Shown here: piece after piece, positions 29,930-38,641 of the stretch
Numbering within the stretch: the first letter of the stretch is position 1
How the letters are laid out: the number at the start of each line of letters is the position of its first letter
DNA from: Maribellus sp. CM-23
GTDB taxonomy: Bacteria; Bacteroidota; Bacteroidia; Bacteroidales; Prolixibacteraceae
Length of the DNA stretch: 64,000 nt
NCBI RefSeq assembly: GCF_021354595.1
Contig: NZ_JADWYJ010000004.1
Coordinates: 1-64,000, forward strand
Direction: 5' to 3'
Position numbers and translations under genes: made by a program
The notes under the pieces: model-generated
Databases searched by the model: none
Seen by the model: the letters and a program-made list of their open reading frames with translations, nothing else
Told to the model about the DNA's origin: nothing

Positions 29930-31174
29930 ATGAAGCGTTTTCTGAAAAGAATTGGAATTTTGCTGACATTGCTGATGTTGGGTGTATTGGCTTATACCTA
30001 CATCAGCTTTAATTTTTATGCCCCAAAAGATCCGGATGTAGAACCAGATGCGGGTAGCCTGGCTTATTACCAGGATTCGTGGGGTGAATGCCGCGATGCG
30101 TTTCGTCAGCAGGCAGAAAATCTGAAAAGCCGTTTCGATAGTGTTGAGGTCTTTTCTGTTTCTTTGGAAAGCGCTACAGACGACGATCTCACGATCGATT
30201 TTTGCTATGTTCCTCCCCGCGATACTACCGAAAAACTGGTGGTGCTTGTTTCAGGTACACACGGTATTGAAGGTTATGTGGGCAGCGCCGTTCAGCAAAT
30301 GTTAATGTCCGAATTCTTTCAGCCTGAAATGTTTTCGAATACGGGTCTCTTGCTCGTCCACGGGCTGAATGCCTGGGGTTTTAAACATCAACGGCGCTTT
30401 TCGGAAAACAACGTAGACCTGAACCGGAACTTTAGTCTCGATCGTTCGTTGTTCGAAACGCAAAACGGTGGCTTTGTAGCGCTTTACGATATGCTGACCC
30501 CCAAAGGGGAGCTGGATATGAACAGCATCGGCAATCGCTTTTTTATGTTGAAAGCCATTCGTAAGATTGCGCAAAAAGGAATGCCGGCCTTGTTGCAGGC
30601 TTTTGCCCAGGGGCAATACCAGTATCCCGAAGGAATTTATTTTGGCGGGCAGAACTTTGAACAACAGGTGGAAATTCTGACCCGGGTTTTATCTGAAAAA
30701 GCAAGTCCTTTCCATATGCTTCTGAATCTTGACCTTCATACCGGTTTTGGCGAGCGTGGCGAATTGCATCTTTTCCCAAATCCGGTGGATGATTCGGTGC
30801 TCAAACACAGCATGGAGAAAGTGTTTGATGGTTACCGCATCGATTGGGGAGATTCCGATGATTTTTATACGGTTCACGGACAGATGGTGGAGTACATCAG
30901 CAGTTTGTTTCCCGGGAAATTATCGATGCCGATGCTGATGGAATTTGGAACGTTGAATACGGGAAGCACCGTGGGAGCTGTTAAATCGGCACATATTTCC
31001 ATTGTCGAAAACCAGGGGGCACATTATGGTTACAAAACACAGCAAGACAGTTTAAAGGCGAAAGCCGGCTATTACGAAATGTTCTATCCGCCGTCGGAAA
31101 AATGGCGTACCAATGCACTCCACGTTTCCAAAGCAATGATGGGAAATATCTGGAAAAACTTCCAGGAATTATAG
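29930..31174 (+). CDS. DUF2817/M14-like zinc carboxypeptidase-fold protein
   Basis: 414 aa. An N-terminal TM or signal anchor (~8-26, IGILLTLLMLGVLAYTYISF) suggests a periplasmic or membrane-bound enzyme. Zinc-site motifs of the M14/aspartoacylase fold are present: GTHGIEGYVGS (H and E ligands, ~105), ENNVDLNRNFS (substrate Asn-Arg, ~155) and LDLHTGFGERG (third His ligand, ~262). The layout fits DUF2817 (PF10994). It may remove amino acids or acyl groups; substrate unknown. Its last 38 bp are duplicated at 34849-34886. Confidence 0.8.
   Translation: MKRFLKRIGILLTLLMLGVLAYTYISFNFYAPKDPDVEPDAGSLAYYQDSWGECRDAFRQQAENLKSRFDSVEVFSVSLESATDDDLTIDFCYVPPRDTTEKLVVLVSGTHGIEGYVGSAVQQMLMSEFFQPEMFSNTGLLLVHGLNAWGFKHQRRFSENNVDLNRNFSLDRSLFETQNGGFVALYDMLTPKGELDMNSIGNRFFMLKAIRKIAQKGMPALLQAFAQGQYQYPEGIYFGGQNFEQQVEILTRVLSEKASPFHMLLNLDLHTGFGERGELHLFPNPVDDSVLKHSMEKVFDGYRIDWGDSDDFYTVHGQMVEYISSLFPGKLSMPMLMEFGTLNTGSTVGAVKSAHISIVENQGAHYGYKTQQDSLKAKAGYYEMFYPPSEKWRTNALHVSKAMMGNIWKNFQEL
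31136..31173 (+). repeat. 38-bp direct repeat, copy A (3' end of the DUF2817 gene)
   Basis: The first 30 bp (31136-31165) are identical to 34849-34878; over 38 bp there are two mismatches. It codes for the last residues MMGNIWKNFQEL of the DUF2817 protein. Together the copies bracket the lipoprotein/barrel module. Confidence 0.9.
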
Positions 31175-31404
31175 GGACTGTTTTCGTTTTATTGGATTGT
31201 AAGGAGATTTGACATTCTAAGTTTTGACCCTTTTCATCTGGATAAAAGCATACCGATCAGCAAGAGAATTAAGCCTTGATTTCGTTAGACTCTTAAAACT
31301 CTTCAATTGTTGTCGACATTACTTTCAGTATTTCAGCATGCTTTCATCGTTTTGCTTAAGGCTCACCCTGAAAAATAAATGATATAATTTAAATCGAACT
31401 AACT

Positions 31405-33378
31405 TTACTGTTGTGTTATTGATATAAGTTCTATCGACCAGTTATTGTTATTCTTCCCCTTTCGCAATACCGAGAGTTCGGTGCCCTCATTGTTCGAGAA
31501 AACATAATGTGCCTCAACTTCATATGCTGCTGCTTCTGTATCGGGTTGATAGAAATCATCATACACGTAGGTTGTTACAACTGTGTAATCATTATCTTCA
31601 AACTGGTAAATAATGGAAGAGGTGGTTCCATAGTCTTGTTTTGTTAGTCCAAAAATTGAATGAATCGTATGGCAATAATCAATCCAAGGAATTGCATAGT
31701 AGTTGTAAGAGGGATATTGTAATTTACCAATTGTGCTAATGTATTCCGGATTTCTTCCGGAAGGAGTAACAACTGCACTTGTTCTGTACACATTTCCACT
31801 AGACTCAAACATGTATTCTCCGTCAGACGAAAACCAATAATCTCCGATGCTTTGGTGCCGATAGTTTTTTTCCAACTTAGTATCAATATCAAATACAGTT
31901 ATTCCTGAAGGGCTACTATATCTTCTGGCGGCAATAACATATGGCTGGTTAGTTACCTTTTTCAAGTAAGTGCCTTCGTCCATTTCGTTGTCGTCGCTTT
32001 CTGCTGTTTCCGAAGTTGACGTATTTATCCAAAGTAAATTGTTCATATAAGTCCCTGCTTTTGTATAGCAAAACCAGTCGTCTTTTGCCCACTCCATGTC
32101 GTAAATAGTATAACCATATTCAAAGGTTTTCACAACAGAATAACTATTCAGGTCTATTGCGCTAATCATTCCGCCATGGCCAACAGCTGCTTTTGTATAA
32201 TCTTCTGAGATTGCCAGACAGGTAGGGGCTTTTCCCAACTCAATTTCATGAACAACACTTTTGGTTGCCACATTGTACGCTATTAACTTATTGGGTTGAC
32301 TGGTTGCATAATACAGGGTATTTGTATTTTTATCAAACATTGCATCAACAATATTCCCTTCCAGCGCACTAACGTTTGCATTGCTTCCTGGTGTACGAAC
32401 TTTAATGCTGATGGGATAGGAAGGATTGTTCGGATCATTGGATTTCAGATAAACAGTTGCCATGTTTAGGCCGGGCTCCAGCTTGCTACGATCACAGGTA
32501 AAGTTGATTTCATGCCCTGAATAGCTATAAGTCATCCCACTTTGTGGCGAAACCGTCAGCCAGTCAGGAAGGTCTTCGAATCGCCAGGAGAGGATTCCGT
32601 TTCCGTTGTTGTAAAAATGCAGTGCTTTGCTGGATGCTGAAGTCCCAAAATCTACCGGCAAATTATCTGAATAGATTTCCAGATTCGGTGTCCCCAGGTC
32701 AGCTGAAACGGCAATTTCAATCATTGGCCTGTTTTTATCATTCGTTATTAAAATGATCGTGCCATTCGGGGTACTTTTTATTGCTGTTTCTGCATTTAAG
32801 ATAAAAGGGATTACGGCCTGCGCTCCTTGTCCCAACATAATGGAGGGAGCATAGAACTGGTTCATATCGACCGAAAGCCAATCAGGCAAGCTGTAAATGT
32901 CCCAAAGCAAAATTCCATCACCCGAATTTGAAAGTTGCAACTGGTTGTTATAATTATTGAAAGTGATTTCTAATGTTTGGTTTATTTCAATTTTTGGCTC
33001 TCCTTCCACAATATAATAAACGGGGACAGCATATTTTTTGCTTTCGGAAATTACGATCATTTGATCGGTGTATATGCCTGTTTTAGAGTAAAGAGAATTG
33101 ACCTTAGCTTTGCAGTGGATAGTGGCAATTGTATTTGCAAAGCTGCCCGACAGATTTTCAATCTCCATCCATTCGGGGTGGCTTTCGATCTTAAAATGAT
33201 TGCTTCCCGTTCCTTCACATTGAAACTGGTAATCATCAGGCTCCCAATCAGGAGAGATAATGACCGCTGAGGCAGCTACCCCGGAAACATTGATTTTGTC
33301 ATTTACAAATTCGTCACTGCAGGAAAATATAAGAAGTGCAATTACCCAAAGGGAGATATATTTTTGAAATTGTTTCAT
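31405..33378 (-). CDS. Surface lipoprotein with BACON-like repeats and a beta-propeller
   Basis: 657 aa. Lipoprotein signal with lipobox LIFSC (Cys20) followed by S-D-E, which resembles the Bacteroidota lipoprotein export signal and so suggests a surface-exposed lipoprotein. Residues ~30-330 hold about three Ig-like repeats, each with a PEWMEIE/PDWLSVD/PDWLTVS-type motif followed by a beta-rich half, as in BACON or related domains. Residues ~335-657 form YVTN-like propeller blades (LIAYNVATKSVVHEIELGKAPTC region). No catalytic motif is seen; a binding or adhesive role is inferred. It lies 26 bp downstream of the barrel gene on the same strand. Confidence 0.7.
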   Translation of the reverse strand: MKQFQKYISLWVIALLIFSCSDEFVNDKINVSGVAASAVIISPDWEPDDYQFQCEGTGSNHFKIESHPEWMEIENLSGSFANTIATIHCKAKVNSLYSKTGIYTDQMIVISESKKYAVPVYYIVEGEPKIEINQTLEITFNNYNNQLQLSNSGDGILLWDIYSLPDWLSVDMNQFYAPSIMLGQGAQAVIPFILNAETAIKSTPNGTIILITNDKNRPMIEIAVSADLGTPNLEIYSDNLPVDFGTSASSKALHFYNNGNGILSWRFEDLPDWLTVSPQSGMTYSYSGHEINFTCDRSKLEPGLNMATVYLKSNDPNNPSYPISIKVRTPGSNANVSALEGNIVDAMFDKNTNTLYYATSQPNKLIAYNVATKSVVHEIELGKAPTCLAISEDYTKAAVGHGGMISAIDLNSYSVVKTFEYGYTIYDMEWAKDDWFCYTKAGTYMNNLLWINTSTSETAESDDNEMDEGTYLKKVTNQPYVIAARRYSSPSGITVFDIDTKLEKNYRHQSIGDYWFSSDGEYMFESSGNVYRTSAVVTPSGRNPEYISTIGKLQYPSYNYYAIPWIDYCHTIHSIFGLTKQDYGTTSSIIYQFEDNDYTVVTTYVYDDFYQPDTEAAAYEVEAHYVFSNNEGTELSVLRKGKNNNNWSIELISITQQ

Positions 33379-33404
33379 AGTGAGCAGTTTAATAGTTGGG
33401 TTAA

Positions 33405-34388
33405 TTAGAAGCTGAAACGGAAAATAAAGCCATAATCAATATGTGATACATCAATATCGTTTTCAAGTTCCTGATCATTAATTTCATTGTCGGAACTTTT
33501 GATTGATATTTTGCGAAGTTTTGCCCATGTGTAATTGCATGTTACACCTGCAGAAATTTGCGGAGTAAAGCAATACTCTGCAGACAAACCACCTTTTACC
33601 GCAAATGTTTTACTGTGGTTTAATGTGTTGTAATAATCGAGGTAATAGGGTGGTTCTCCTTCGTAAGAGGTATTGTTACCCCAATAAATCTGGTAGGTGT
33701 TGCTTCTGCTTTCATTACGGAATAAAAGGAGTCCGGGAGCTATTGATTCCGAGATTCTTAGGACTCCTTTGTTCCCTATTGATTGTTTGAACAGAAGAGA
33801 AGCTCCAATGAAATTAGAGAATGTTTTATCTCCTTGATTGTAACGTACATAAGCCGGAACATTCATCGGAGAATATCCCATATTCATAAAATCATCTTCT
33901 GACGAAGAATACATGAACGAGTAATCAATACCAACACCCATGTAGCTGTTAAGTAGATAATGGATACTGGTGTTAAAGAAATACCCGTTTTTAAGTTTCT
34001 TAATATAATCGTCGGCTGCTGAGGCGGAATTGCCCTGACTGGTGAGAAAGGTCTTAAAGTTTCCGTAATCGGTAAAGGAATGGGAGAGACCACTTTGTAC
34101 AGAAAAAAGAAAACGATGTTCCGGAATTTGATTGGGGCGCCTTAGTTTGTATGCGGCCAGAGCTGTCTGCTGCGTATCGGAGCGGAGGTATTGCAATACC
34201 TCGGAAGTTGCTATCGTTCTTCCGGAAACTTTGTTGTTGCCGATCTTTTGTTCGTAACTTATTCGGTCGGCATTAACCGATATAATTCGGCACTCTATGG
34301 TGTCTTTTTGTGTTGTAATAATTTTGTCTTGCGCGTAAGTGGCACAAAAAGAAATTAGTAGTATTAAGGTTAATAGTAGGTTTTTCAT
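33405..34388 (-). CDS. Outer-membrane beta-barrel-like secreted protein
   Basis: 327 aa. Signal peptide MKNLLLTLILLISFCATYAQ, then a ~70-residue beta domain (ITTQKDTIECRIISVNADRISYEQKIGN), then from ~90 an alternating Tyr/Phe/Ser pattern (FLFSVQSGLSHSF, YSFMYSSSEDDF, GVTCNYTWAKL) ending in a C-terminal Phe (YGFIFRFSF), as in small outer-membrane barrels. Function unknown. Upstream partner of the lipoprotein gene, probably the same transcript. Both genes look more AT-rich than their neighbours by eye. Confidence 0.65.
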   Translation of the reverse strand: MKNLLLTLILLISFCATYAQDKIITTQKDTIECRIISVNADRISYEQKIGNNKVSGRTIATSEVLQYLRSDTQQTALAAYKLRRPNQIPEHRFLFSVQSGLSHSFTDYGNFKTFLTSQGNSASAADDYIKKLKNGYFFNTSIHYLLNSYMGVGIDYSFMYSSSEDDFMNMGYSPMNVPAYVRYNQGDKTFSNFIGASLLFKQSIGNKGVLRISESIAPGLLLFRNESRSNTYQIYWGNNTSYEGEPPYYLDYYNTLNHSKTFAVKGGLSAEYCFTPQISAGVTCNYTWAKLRKISIKSSDNEINDQELENDIDVSHIDYGFIFRFSF

Positions 34389-34848
34389 CGGGAATGTGTT
34401 CTAAAGTTATTCTTTGTGAGGGCCGAATATAGTGCAATGCCGTCTATAAATGTGCAATGTAGTAGCTGTTTAAAAGCATATATGATAATAAGTTTAAACT
34501 GCATCTGGTATCAAAAATACAAGTAATACCAATTCAAATTATTATTGGGAGTCTTCCACTCTTTTGAATGTGTGCTTTGAAAAAAATGTTCTGGCGTTAG
34601 CGGTATTTCAATTTCTTTACCTGCCTGCATCCAAAATCACCTAAGCAATTTATTTCTCGGTGGTATGCCGGAACCCGTCGAAACTTTTTTGTCGGTTGGT
34701 TGATGTGAGGTTTAAATGCAATGGTATCCTGATGATAATGAATAACCGAATCTTCCTATTTGTGGTAAAAATACTGTTGAAAAAGAATCTTTATCGATGG
34801 ACATAGTAGGATGAGGATCCGAAAAAAGGGAATGGGTAAATATTATGT
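34389..34848. other. Long non-coding stretch upstream of the barrel gene
   Basis: About 460 bp with no supportable gene, RNA or hairpin. It is AT-rich and presumably contains the promoter of the barrel-lipoprotein pair, although I see no clear TAnnTTTG. It ends at the truncated DUF2817 copy. Confidence 0.5.
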
Positions 34849-34886
34849 ATGATGGGAAATATCTGGAAAAACTTCCAGAAATTGTA
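34849..34886 (+). repeat. 38-bp direct repeat, copy B (orphan DUF2817 3' end)
   Basis: Repeats 31136-31173 with two mismatches and keeps the reading frame: it would encode MMGNIWKNFQKL then TAA, against MMGNIWKNFQEL then TAG in the intact gene. Upstream of 34849 the similarity stops at once. It lies 14 bp before the end of the DUF819 gene. Confidence 0.9.
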
Positions 34887-34899
34887 ATGTTTCTGATTT

Positions 34900-36165
34900 C
34901 TACTTGAGAATATAAGCGACAATTACACCCAGGTAGTTTCCTACGGCATAACCCGCAATCCCTACAAACATACCGGTTAAAATTACTTCCCTGTTTTTAA
35001 GCGCGGTGGCTACCACCGGAACAAACGGAGGCGAGCAGATCAGTGCACTTCCGGATATGATCACCGTGTCGGCATCGATCTTAAAAATACGGGCAATGGC
35101 GGCGTGGAGGAAATGCGAGCCAAACATGGCAATTCCCACGTAGTAAAACAAGGAGATCGAAATATCGGCCAGCTTGCTAATGTCGGCCATGGATGCAACC
35201 GCCACACAGAAAATAAGGATGAGGTACATGCCCAGCTGAAAGGTTTTTTTGATTTTTCGGATACGCGGAACAAACGACAGCGCAATTCCAAAAGTGGTGA
35301 CAAAAATAACCACGGCGGCATTGGCAAAATCGTCGGAGAAAAGCTTGCTAAGCAGAAAACTTACGCCTAAAATAGCGACCGAAATACCAAAGGCACCCAG
35401 CAAAGGCCAGAAAACGTCTTTCTTAAAAAATCCGTCGTATGATTCGTAATCTTCTGCAAGATCGATTTCGCCAACTTCTATCTGTCCTGTATTCTGCGAT
35501 TTATAGGGTGGAAGAAACCACAAAAACACCTTTTGTCCAATGGTGAAAATGAATATCAGGTAAATGGCGCCAAGCGTCATTTCGTAGGTATGTGTGAGGA
35601 TGTAAATTTCCTGTGAAACATTAAGGGCAGTTTTTATGGCTGCCATGTTGGGCGTTCCGCCTGTATACACACCTACGAGCATTCCCGAAACTTTCCAGAT
35701 TTCTTCAATACTTCCCCTGAACATCCAGAACCCGACAAAAACCATCAGCAAAACAGTAAACAAGCCGATGAGCAGCGAGCCTACCGCATCTTTTGCCTGG
35801 CGCATCCATTTTTTTACATCCAGCGAAAACAGGATCAACGGCAGACAAAGCATAATGGGGATACTGGAAAACAGGTCCTGTAAAAACGAGATGGTATTTC
35901 TGGACATATCCTGCCGTGTCACCAATCCTTCGGCCAGGTATTCGCGCATTTTGCCAAAGGGGATATAAATCGATCCTTCCACCAGGGCATGGTAGGCTGG
36001 AGAAACTTCGGGGAGTATGCCCACATTTCCGATAAAAATCCCGAGCCCGTAGCAAATCAAAACGGCTCCGATTTTTTTGGCCAGCGAATAGTTACTTTCC
36101 AGGTAAATAATAATGACGGGGGCTACAACAAACAGAAAGATGATCAGAAAGAAATGTGTATCCAT
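34900..36165 (-). CDS. DUF819 family membrane protein
   Basis: 421 aa with about ten to twelve hydrophobic segments. Motifs such as YTGGTPNMAAIKTAL (~170) and SGSALICSPPFVPVVA (~370) look like the two-fold inverted transporter core with GGxxN-type loops seen in DUF819 (PF05684, YjcL-like). It is probably an inner-membrane transporter or channel; substrate unknown. It stands alone on the minus strand, and its 3' end is next to the orphan repeat copy. Confidence 0.82.
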   Translation of the reverse strand: MDTHFFLIIFLFVVAPVIIIYLESNYSLAKKIGAVLICYGLGIFIGNVGILPEVSPAYHALVEGSIYIPFGKMREYLAEGLVTRQDMSRNTISFLQDLFSSIPIMLCLPLILFSLDVKKWMRQAKDAVGSLLIGLFTVLLMVFVGFWMFRGSIEEIWKVSGMLVGVYTGGTPNMAAIKTALNVSQEIYILTHTYEMTLGAIYLIFIFTIGQKVFLWFLPPYKSQNTGQIEVGEIDLAEDYESYDGFFKKDVFWPLLGAFGISVAILGVSFLLSKLFSDDFANAAVVIFVTTFGIALSFVPRIRKIKKTFQLGMYLILIFCVAVASMADISKLADISISLFYYVGIAMFGSHFLHAAIARIFKIDADTVIISGSALICSPPFVPVVATALKNREVILTGMFVGIAGYAVGNYLGVIVAYILK

Positions 36166-36223
36166 CCTAAAACGTTCAGTTTAATGGGGTGTAAAGATAT
36201 TAGAAAGAGTGATTCGCACAAAT

Positions 36224-36244
36224 TTTTATCACAGAGAGCACGGC
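36224..36244 (-). repeat. Partial CCGTG-CTCTGTGATAAA repeat, reverse copy
   Basis: On the minus strand this reads CCGTGCTCTCTGTGATAAAAA, close to the first part of the element at 24167-24213. It lies in the gap between the DUF819 gene and the alpha/beta hydrolase. Confidence 0.5.
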
Positions 36245-36267
36245 TATTACTTGTTTGAAAAGTATTA

Positions 36268-37659
36268 CTAATTCACGGTTTTCAATATCCAGTCGCTTAT
36301 CGATTTTAAAACTTCGGGATCTATGGTTTCTTCAATCTGTGCATATTCGGACGTTGCCCCGCTTGTACAATGCTGAAACAAGTGATTGTGCGCTTCAAAA
36401 CGAAGCGTATCCACCTGCGTGTTTCCGCCCGAAGTGATTGCCCCGTAGATTTTGGAAAGGTTGGAAGTCGGCACCTGAACATCTTTGCTCCCGTTCAGTG
36501 CCAGCACGGGGCATTTAACCCTGGCAAGCGTTGGTTGCGGATCGTAGGTCAGGAAATAACGGAACCAGCGGGAATTTACATAGGCAATCTGATCATCCAC
36601 CTGTCTTTTCAGACCATCATTCATTCCTGCATACATTCCCTGGGTGAGTTTTGTGCGCAATTGTTCGGCGGCTTTGCCCTCGTCGGGTTCATTTTTGAGC
36701 ACATCGAACATCAGTTTCTGCACCATTTTATTTTGCTGAATCGAAAAATCGGGCATGCCTTCCGCTTTTAACGAGAGGTCGTTTTGCTCGTACAGAACTT
36801 GTTCTCCCGTGATTCCAGGTGCTGCCAGCAGAACGATAAAAGCTACATCGTTGGAAGATGTTGCCGCCATGGGGGCGATCAATCCTCCTTCGCTGTGACC
36901 TATCAGCCCGATTTCTTTTGGATTGATTTCTTTTCTGCTTTTCAGGAAATAAACGCCTGCCAGGGCATCGGTGGCAAGCTCCTGACTGGTGGAAGAAAGG
37001 ATATCTCCTTCGGAGCCGCCCACTCCGCGGTCATCTACCCGCAAAACGGCAATTCCGTGCCGGGTGAGGTAATCGGCAATTACCGCAAAGGGTTTGTGCC
37101 CAAGAATCGTTTCATCGCGGTCCTGTGCTCCTGTTCCGGTAATCAGCACTACTGCCGGATAATTTTTTTCATTCCAGGGCAGCGTGAGAGTCCCGGCCAG
37201 TTTTAACCCCGTTCCCGGATGCGTGTATTCAACTTCTTCCGAAAGATACGGGTATGGCGGAACGGGTGTTTGCGGCCGCTTTGGTTCTGCAACTTCCCCT
37301 GCTTTTTTCAGATTCAGGTTGAGCGAGAGCCCGTTTTGTTGCCACTTGCCGGTTATGGAATCAGCAGAAACAAACTTCCCGGTGTAATTACCCCGAATGG
37401 TGGGGATGTTCATTTCAATGCTGTCGCCTTTGGTGGTGATTTCACCCTCAATGTTGGCTGCCCCTTGAAGTGGAACATCCATCTTTACATCGTATTTTCC
37501 GTCGGCCTGGCTTATTTTGAAAATAAGTTCTAGTTTTCCGGTTGGCAATGACAGTTTTCCCGACCAGTTTCCGGAAATATCAGAACCCTGTGCCTCAACC
37601 GTTTTGGTGAAAACGATGGTAATTGCAATGGGGAGCAACAGACAAAGGAAGCGTTTCAT
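36268..37659 (-). CDS. Secreted alpha/beta hydrolase with N-terminal beta domain
   Basis: 463 aa. Signal peptide (residues 1-23, ending VEAQG). Residues ~25-125 form a beta-rich domain (GNWSGKLSLPTGKLELIFKI). From ~135 an alpha/beta hydrolase of the S33/prolyl-oligopeptidase type follows, with nucleophile elbow GHSEGG (~257), Asp in LALNGSKDVQVP (~400) and His in FEAHNHLFQH (~428). It is likely a periplasmic esterase or peptidase; the substrate is unknown. It lies 20 bp downstream of a second hydrolase gene on the same strand, so the two probably act together. Confidence 0.82.
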   Translation of the reverse strand: MKRFLCLLLPIAITIVFTKTVEAQGSDISGNWSGKLSLPTGKLELIFKISQADGKYDVKMDVPLQGAANIEGEITTKGDSIEMNIPTIRGNYTGKFVSADSITGKWQQNGLSLNLNLKKAGEVAEPKRPQTPVPPYPYLSEEVEYTHPGTGLKLAGTLTLPWNEKNYPAVVLITGTGAQDRDETILGHKPFAVIADYLTRHGIAVLRVDDRGVGGSEGDILSSTSQELATDALAGVYFLKSRKEINPKEIGLIGHSEGGLIAPMAATSSNDVAFIVLLAAPGITGEQVLYEQNDLSLKAEGMPDFSIQQNKMVQKLMFDVLKNEPDEGKAAEQLRTKLTQGMYAGMNDGLKRQVDDQIAYVNSRWFRYFLTYDPQPTLARVKCPVLALNGSKDVQVPTSNLSKIYGAITSGGNTQVDTLRFEAHNHLFQHCTSGATSEYAQIEETIDPEVLKSISDWILKTVN

Positions 37660-37679
37660 CTGTAAAAAGTTTTTGCTGA

Positions 37680-38504
37680 TTATTGTTTTTTCAATGATTT
37701 TATCTCCTTAAGCAGAAGTTCGAGGGCCGGAGAAGCCATGCCTCCGTGATCAAATCCATCCAATTCCAAAAGCTTGGTGTGTTGATGTCCGGCCACCTTC
37801 ATCATGCGGTACATATAGGCATTTTCCTCGTAACGCCCGAGCATTTCCAGTTCGCGGTCGCCGGTGATTAGTACCAGCGGTGGAGCGTCGGCACGAACAA
37901 AATAAAGCGGCGCCAGTTCGTCAACAACGGGCTGGGTTCCCTCAATTCCTCTTTCTTTTCGCACCGTAAAATGCGTGATGGTATGCCCGCTAAAAGGCAC
38001 CAACAAAGCAATATCATTGGCGTCGATGTTGAACTTTGCCAGGTAGTGCTTGTCCAGTCCGATCATTGAGGTGAGGTAACCTCCGGCCGAGTGCCCCGAA
38101 ACAACTATCTTCTCTTTACTTCCACCGTATTTTTCAATGTTGTTGAAAGTCCAGGCAACAGCCGCCGCAGCATCTTCAATGTAAACCGGGCTTTTTACTT
38201 TGGGTGACAGACGGTAATTTACCGCTACCACCGCAATGCCTTTTTCTTTTAATGTTTTGGGAATCGATTTTTCGCCGCCTGTTAATCCGCCGCCGTGAAA
38301 CCACACCACGGTAACAAAGTCGTTTTGGTTTTCTGGGAAGTACAGATCCAGTTTACACCGTTCGGCAATGTAGCTATTCGAATTTTGTTCCTCAATTGTT
38401 CGGTAAGGAATGTCTTTTTCTGTTTTATAAGTTGTTTGCGCGTAGCTGGTGTAACTGCCCGCGTTGATCAGCAGAACCAGCAGAATGTAAAATAATTGTT
38501 TCAC
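37680..38504 (-). CDS. Secreted alpha/beta hydrolase (carboxylesterase-like)
   Basis: 274 aa read from GTG 38504 (MKQLFYILLVLLINAGSYTSYAQ, a good signal peptide). An in-frame ATG at 38537 exists, but a strong promoter-like -7 element (38527-38534) lies between the two, so the transcript would not contain that ATG. The oxyanion motif is WFHGGGLTGG, the nucleophile is GHSAGGYL, the Asp is in LITGDRELEM and the His in GFDHGGMAS. This is the hormone-sensitive-lipase/BD-FAE esterase layout. First gene of the two-hydrolase operon. Confidence 0.8.
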   Translation of the reverse strand: MKQLFYILLVLLINAGSYTSYAQTTYKTEKDIPYRTIEEQNSNSYIAERCKLDLYFPENQNDFVTVVWFHGGGLTGGEKSIPKTLKEKGIAVVAVNYRLSPKVKSPVYIEDAAAAVAWTFNNIEKYGGSKEKIVVSGHSAGGYLTSMIGLDKHYLAKFNIDANDIALLVPFSGHTITHFTVRKERGIEGTQPVVDELAPLYFVRADAPPLVLITGDRELEMLGRYEENAYMYRMMKVAGHQHTKLLELDGFDHGGMASPALELLLKEIKSLKKQ

Positions 38505-38526
38505 TTGTATTGATTTTAAAGAAGAA

Positions 38527-38555
38527 TAAAGATACATGAATTTGTTTCAAGGCAA
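38527..38555 (-). promoter_or_regulatory. Candidate promoter of the two-hydrolase operon
   Basis: Minus strand: TTG (38555-38553), 18-bp spacer, TATCTTTA (38534-38527). One mismatch to TAnnTTTG. It decides the start choice of the following gene. Confidence 0.5.
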
Positions 38556-38585
38556 GAAAACGTAGGGATATTATCGGTTTTGCGA

Positions 38586-38620
38586 TAAAAAAAGAGGTTA
38601 CAGCAACTGCAACCTCTTTT
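38586..38620 (-). terminator. Terminator of the POT transporter gene
   Basis: On the minus strand a stem of AAAAGAGGTT pairing with AACCTCTTTT plus an inner CAG/CTG pair, one A-C mismatch, followed by a T run. It lies 22 bp past the POT stop codon. Confidence 0.85.
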
Positions 38621-38641
38621 CTGTGTTAAATGCAAAATTCT

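Noticed and set aside
34389..34899. Hidden integrase or transposase in the repeat-bracketed module
   Set aside because: No frame in the gap gives a recognisable recombinase fragment; only the DUF2817 tail is identifiable.
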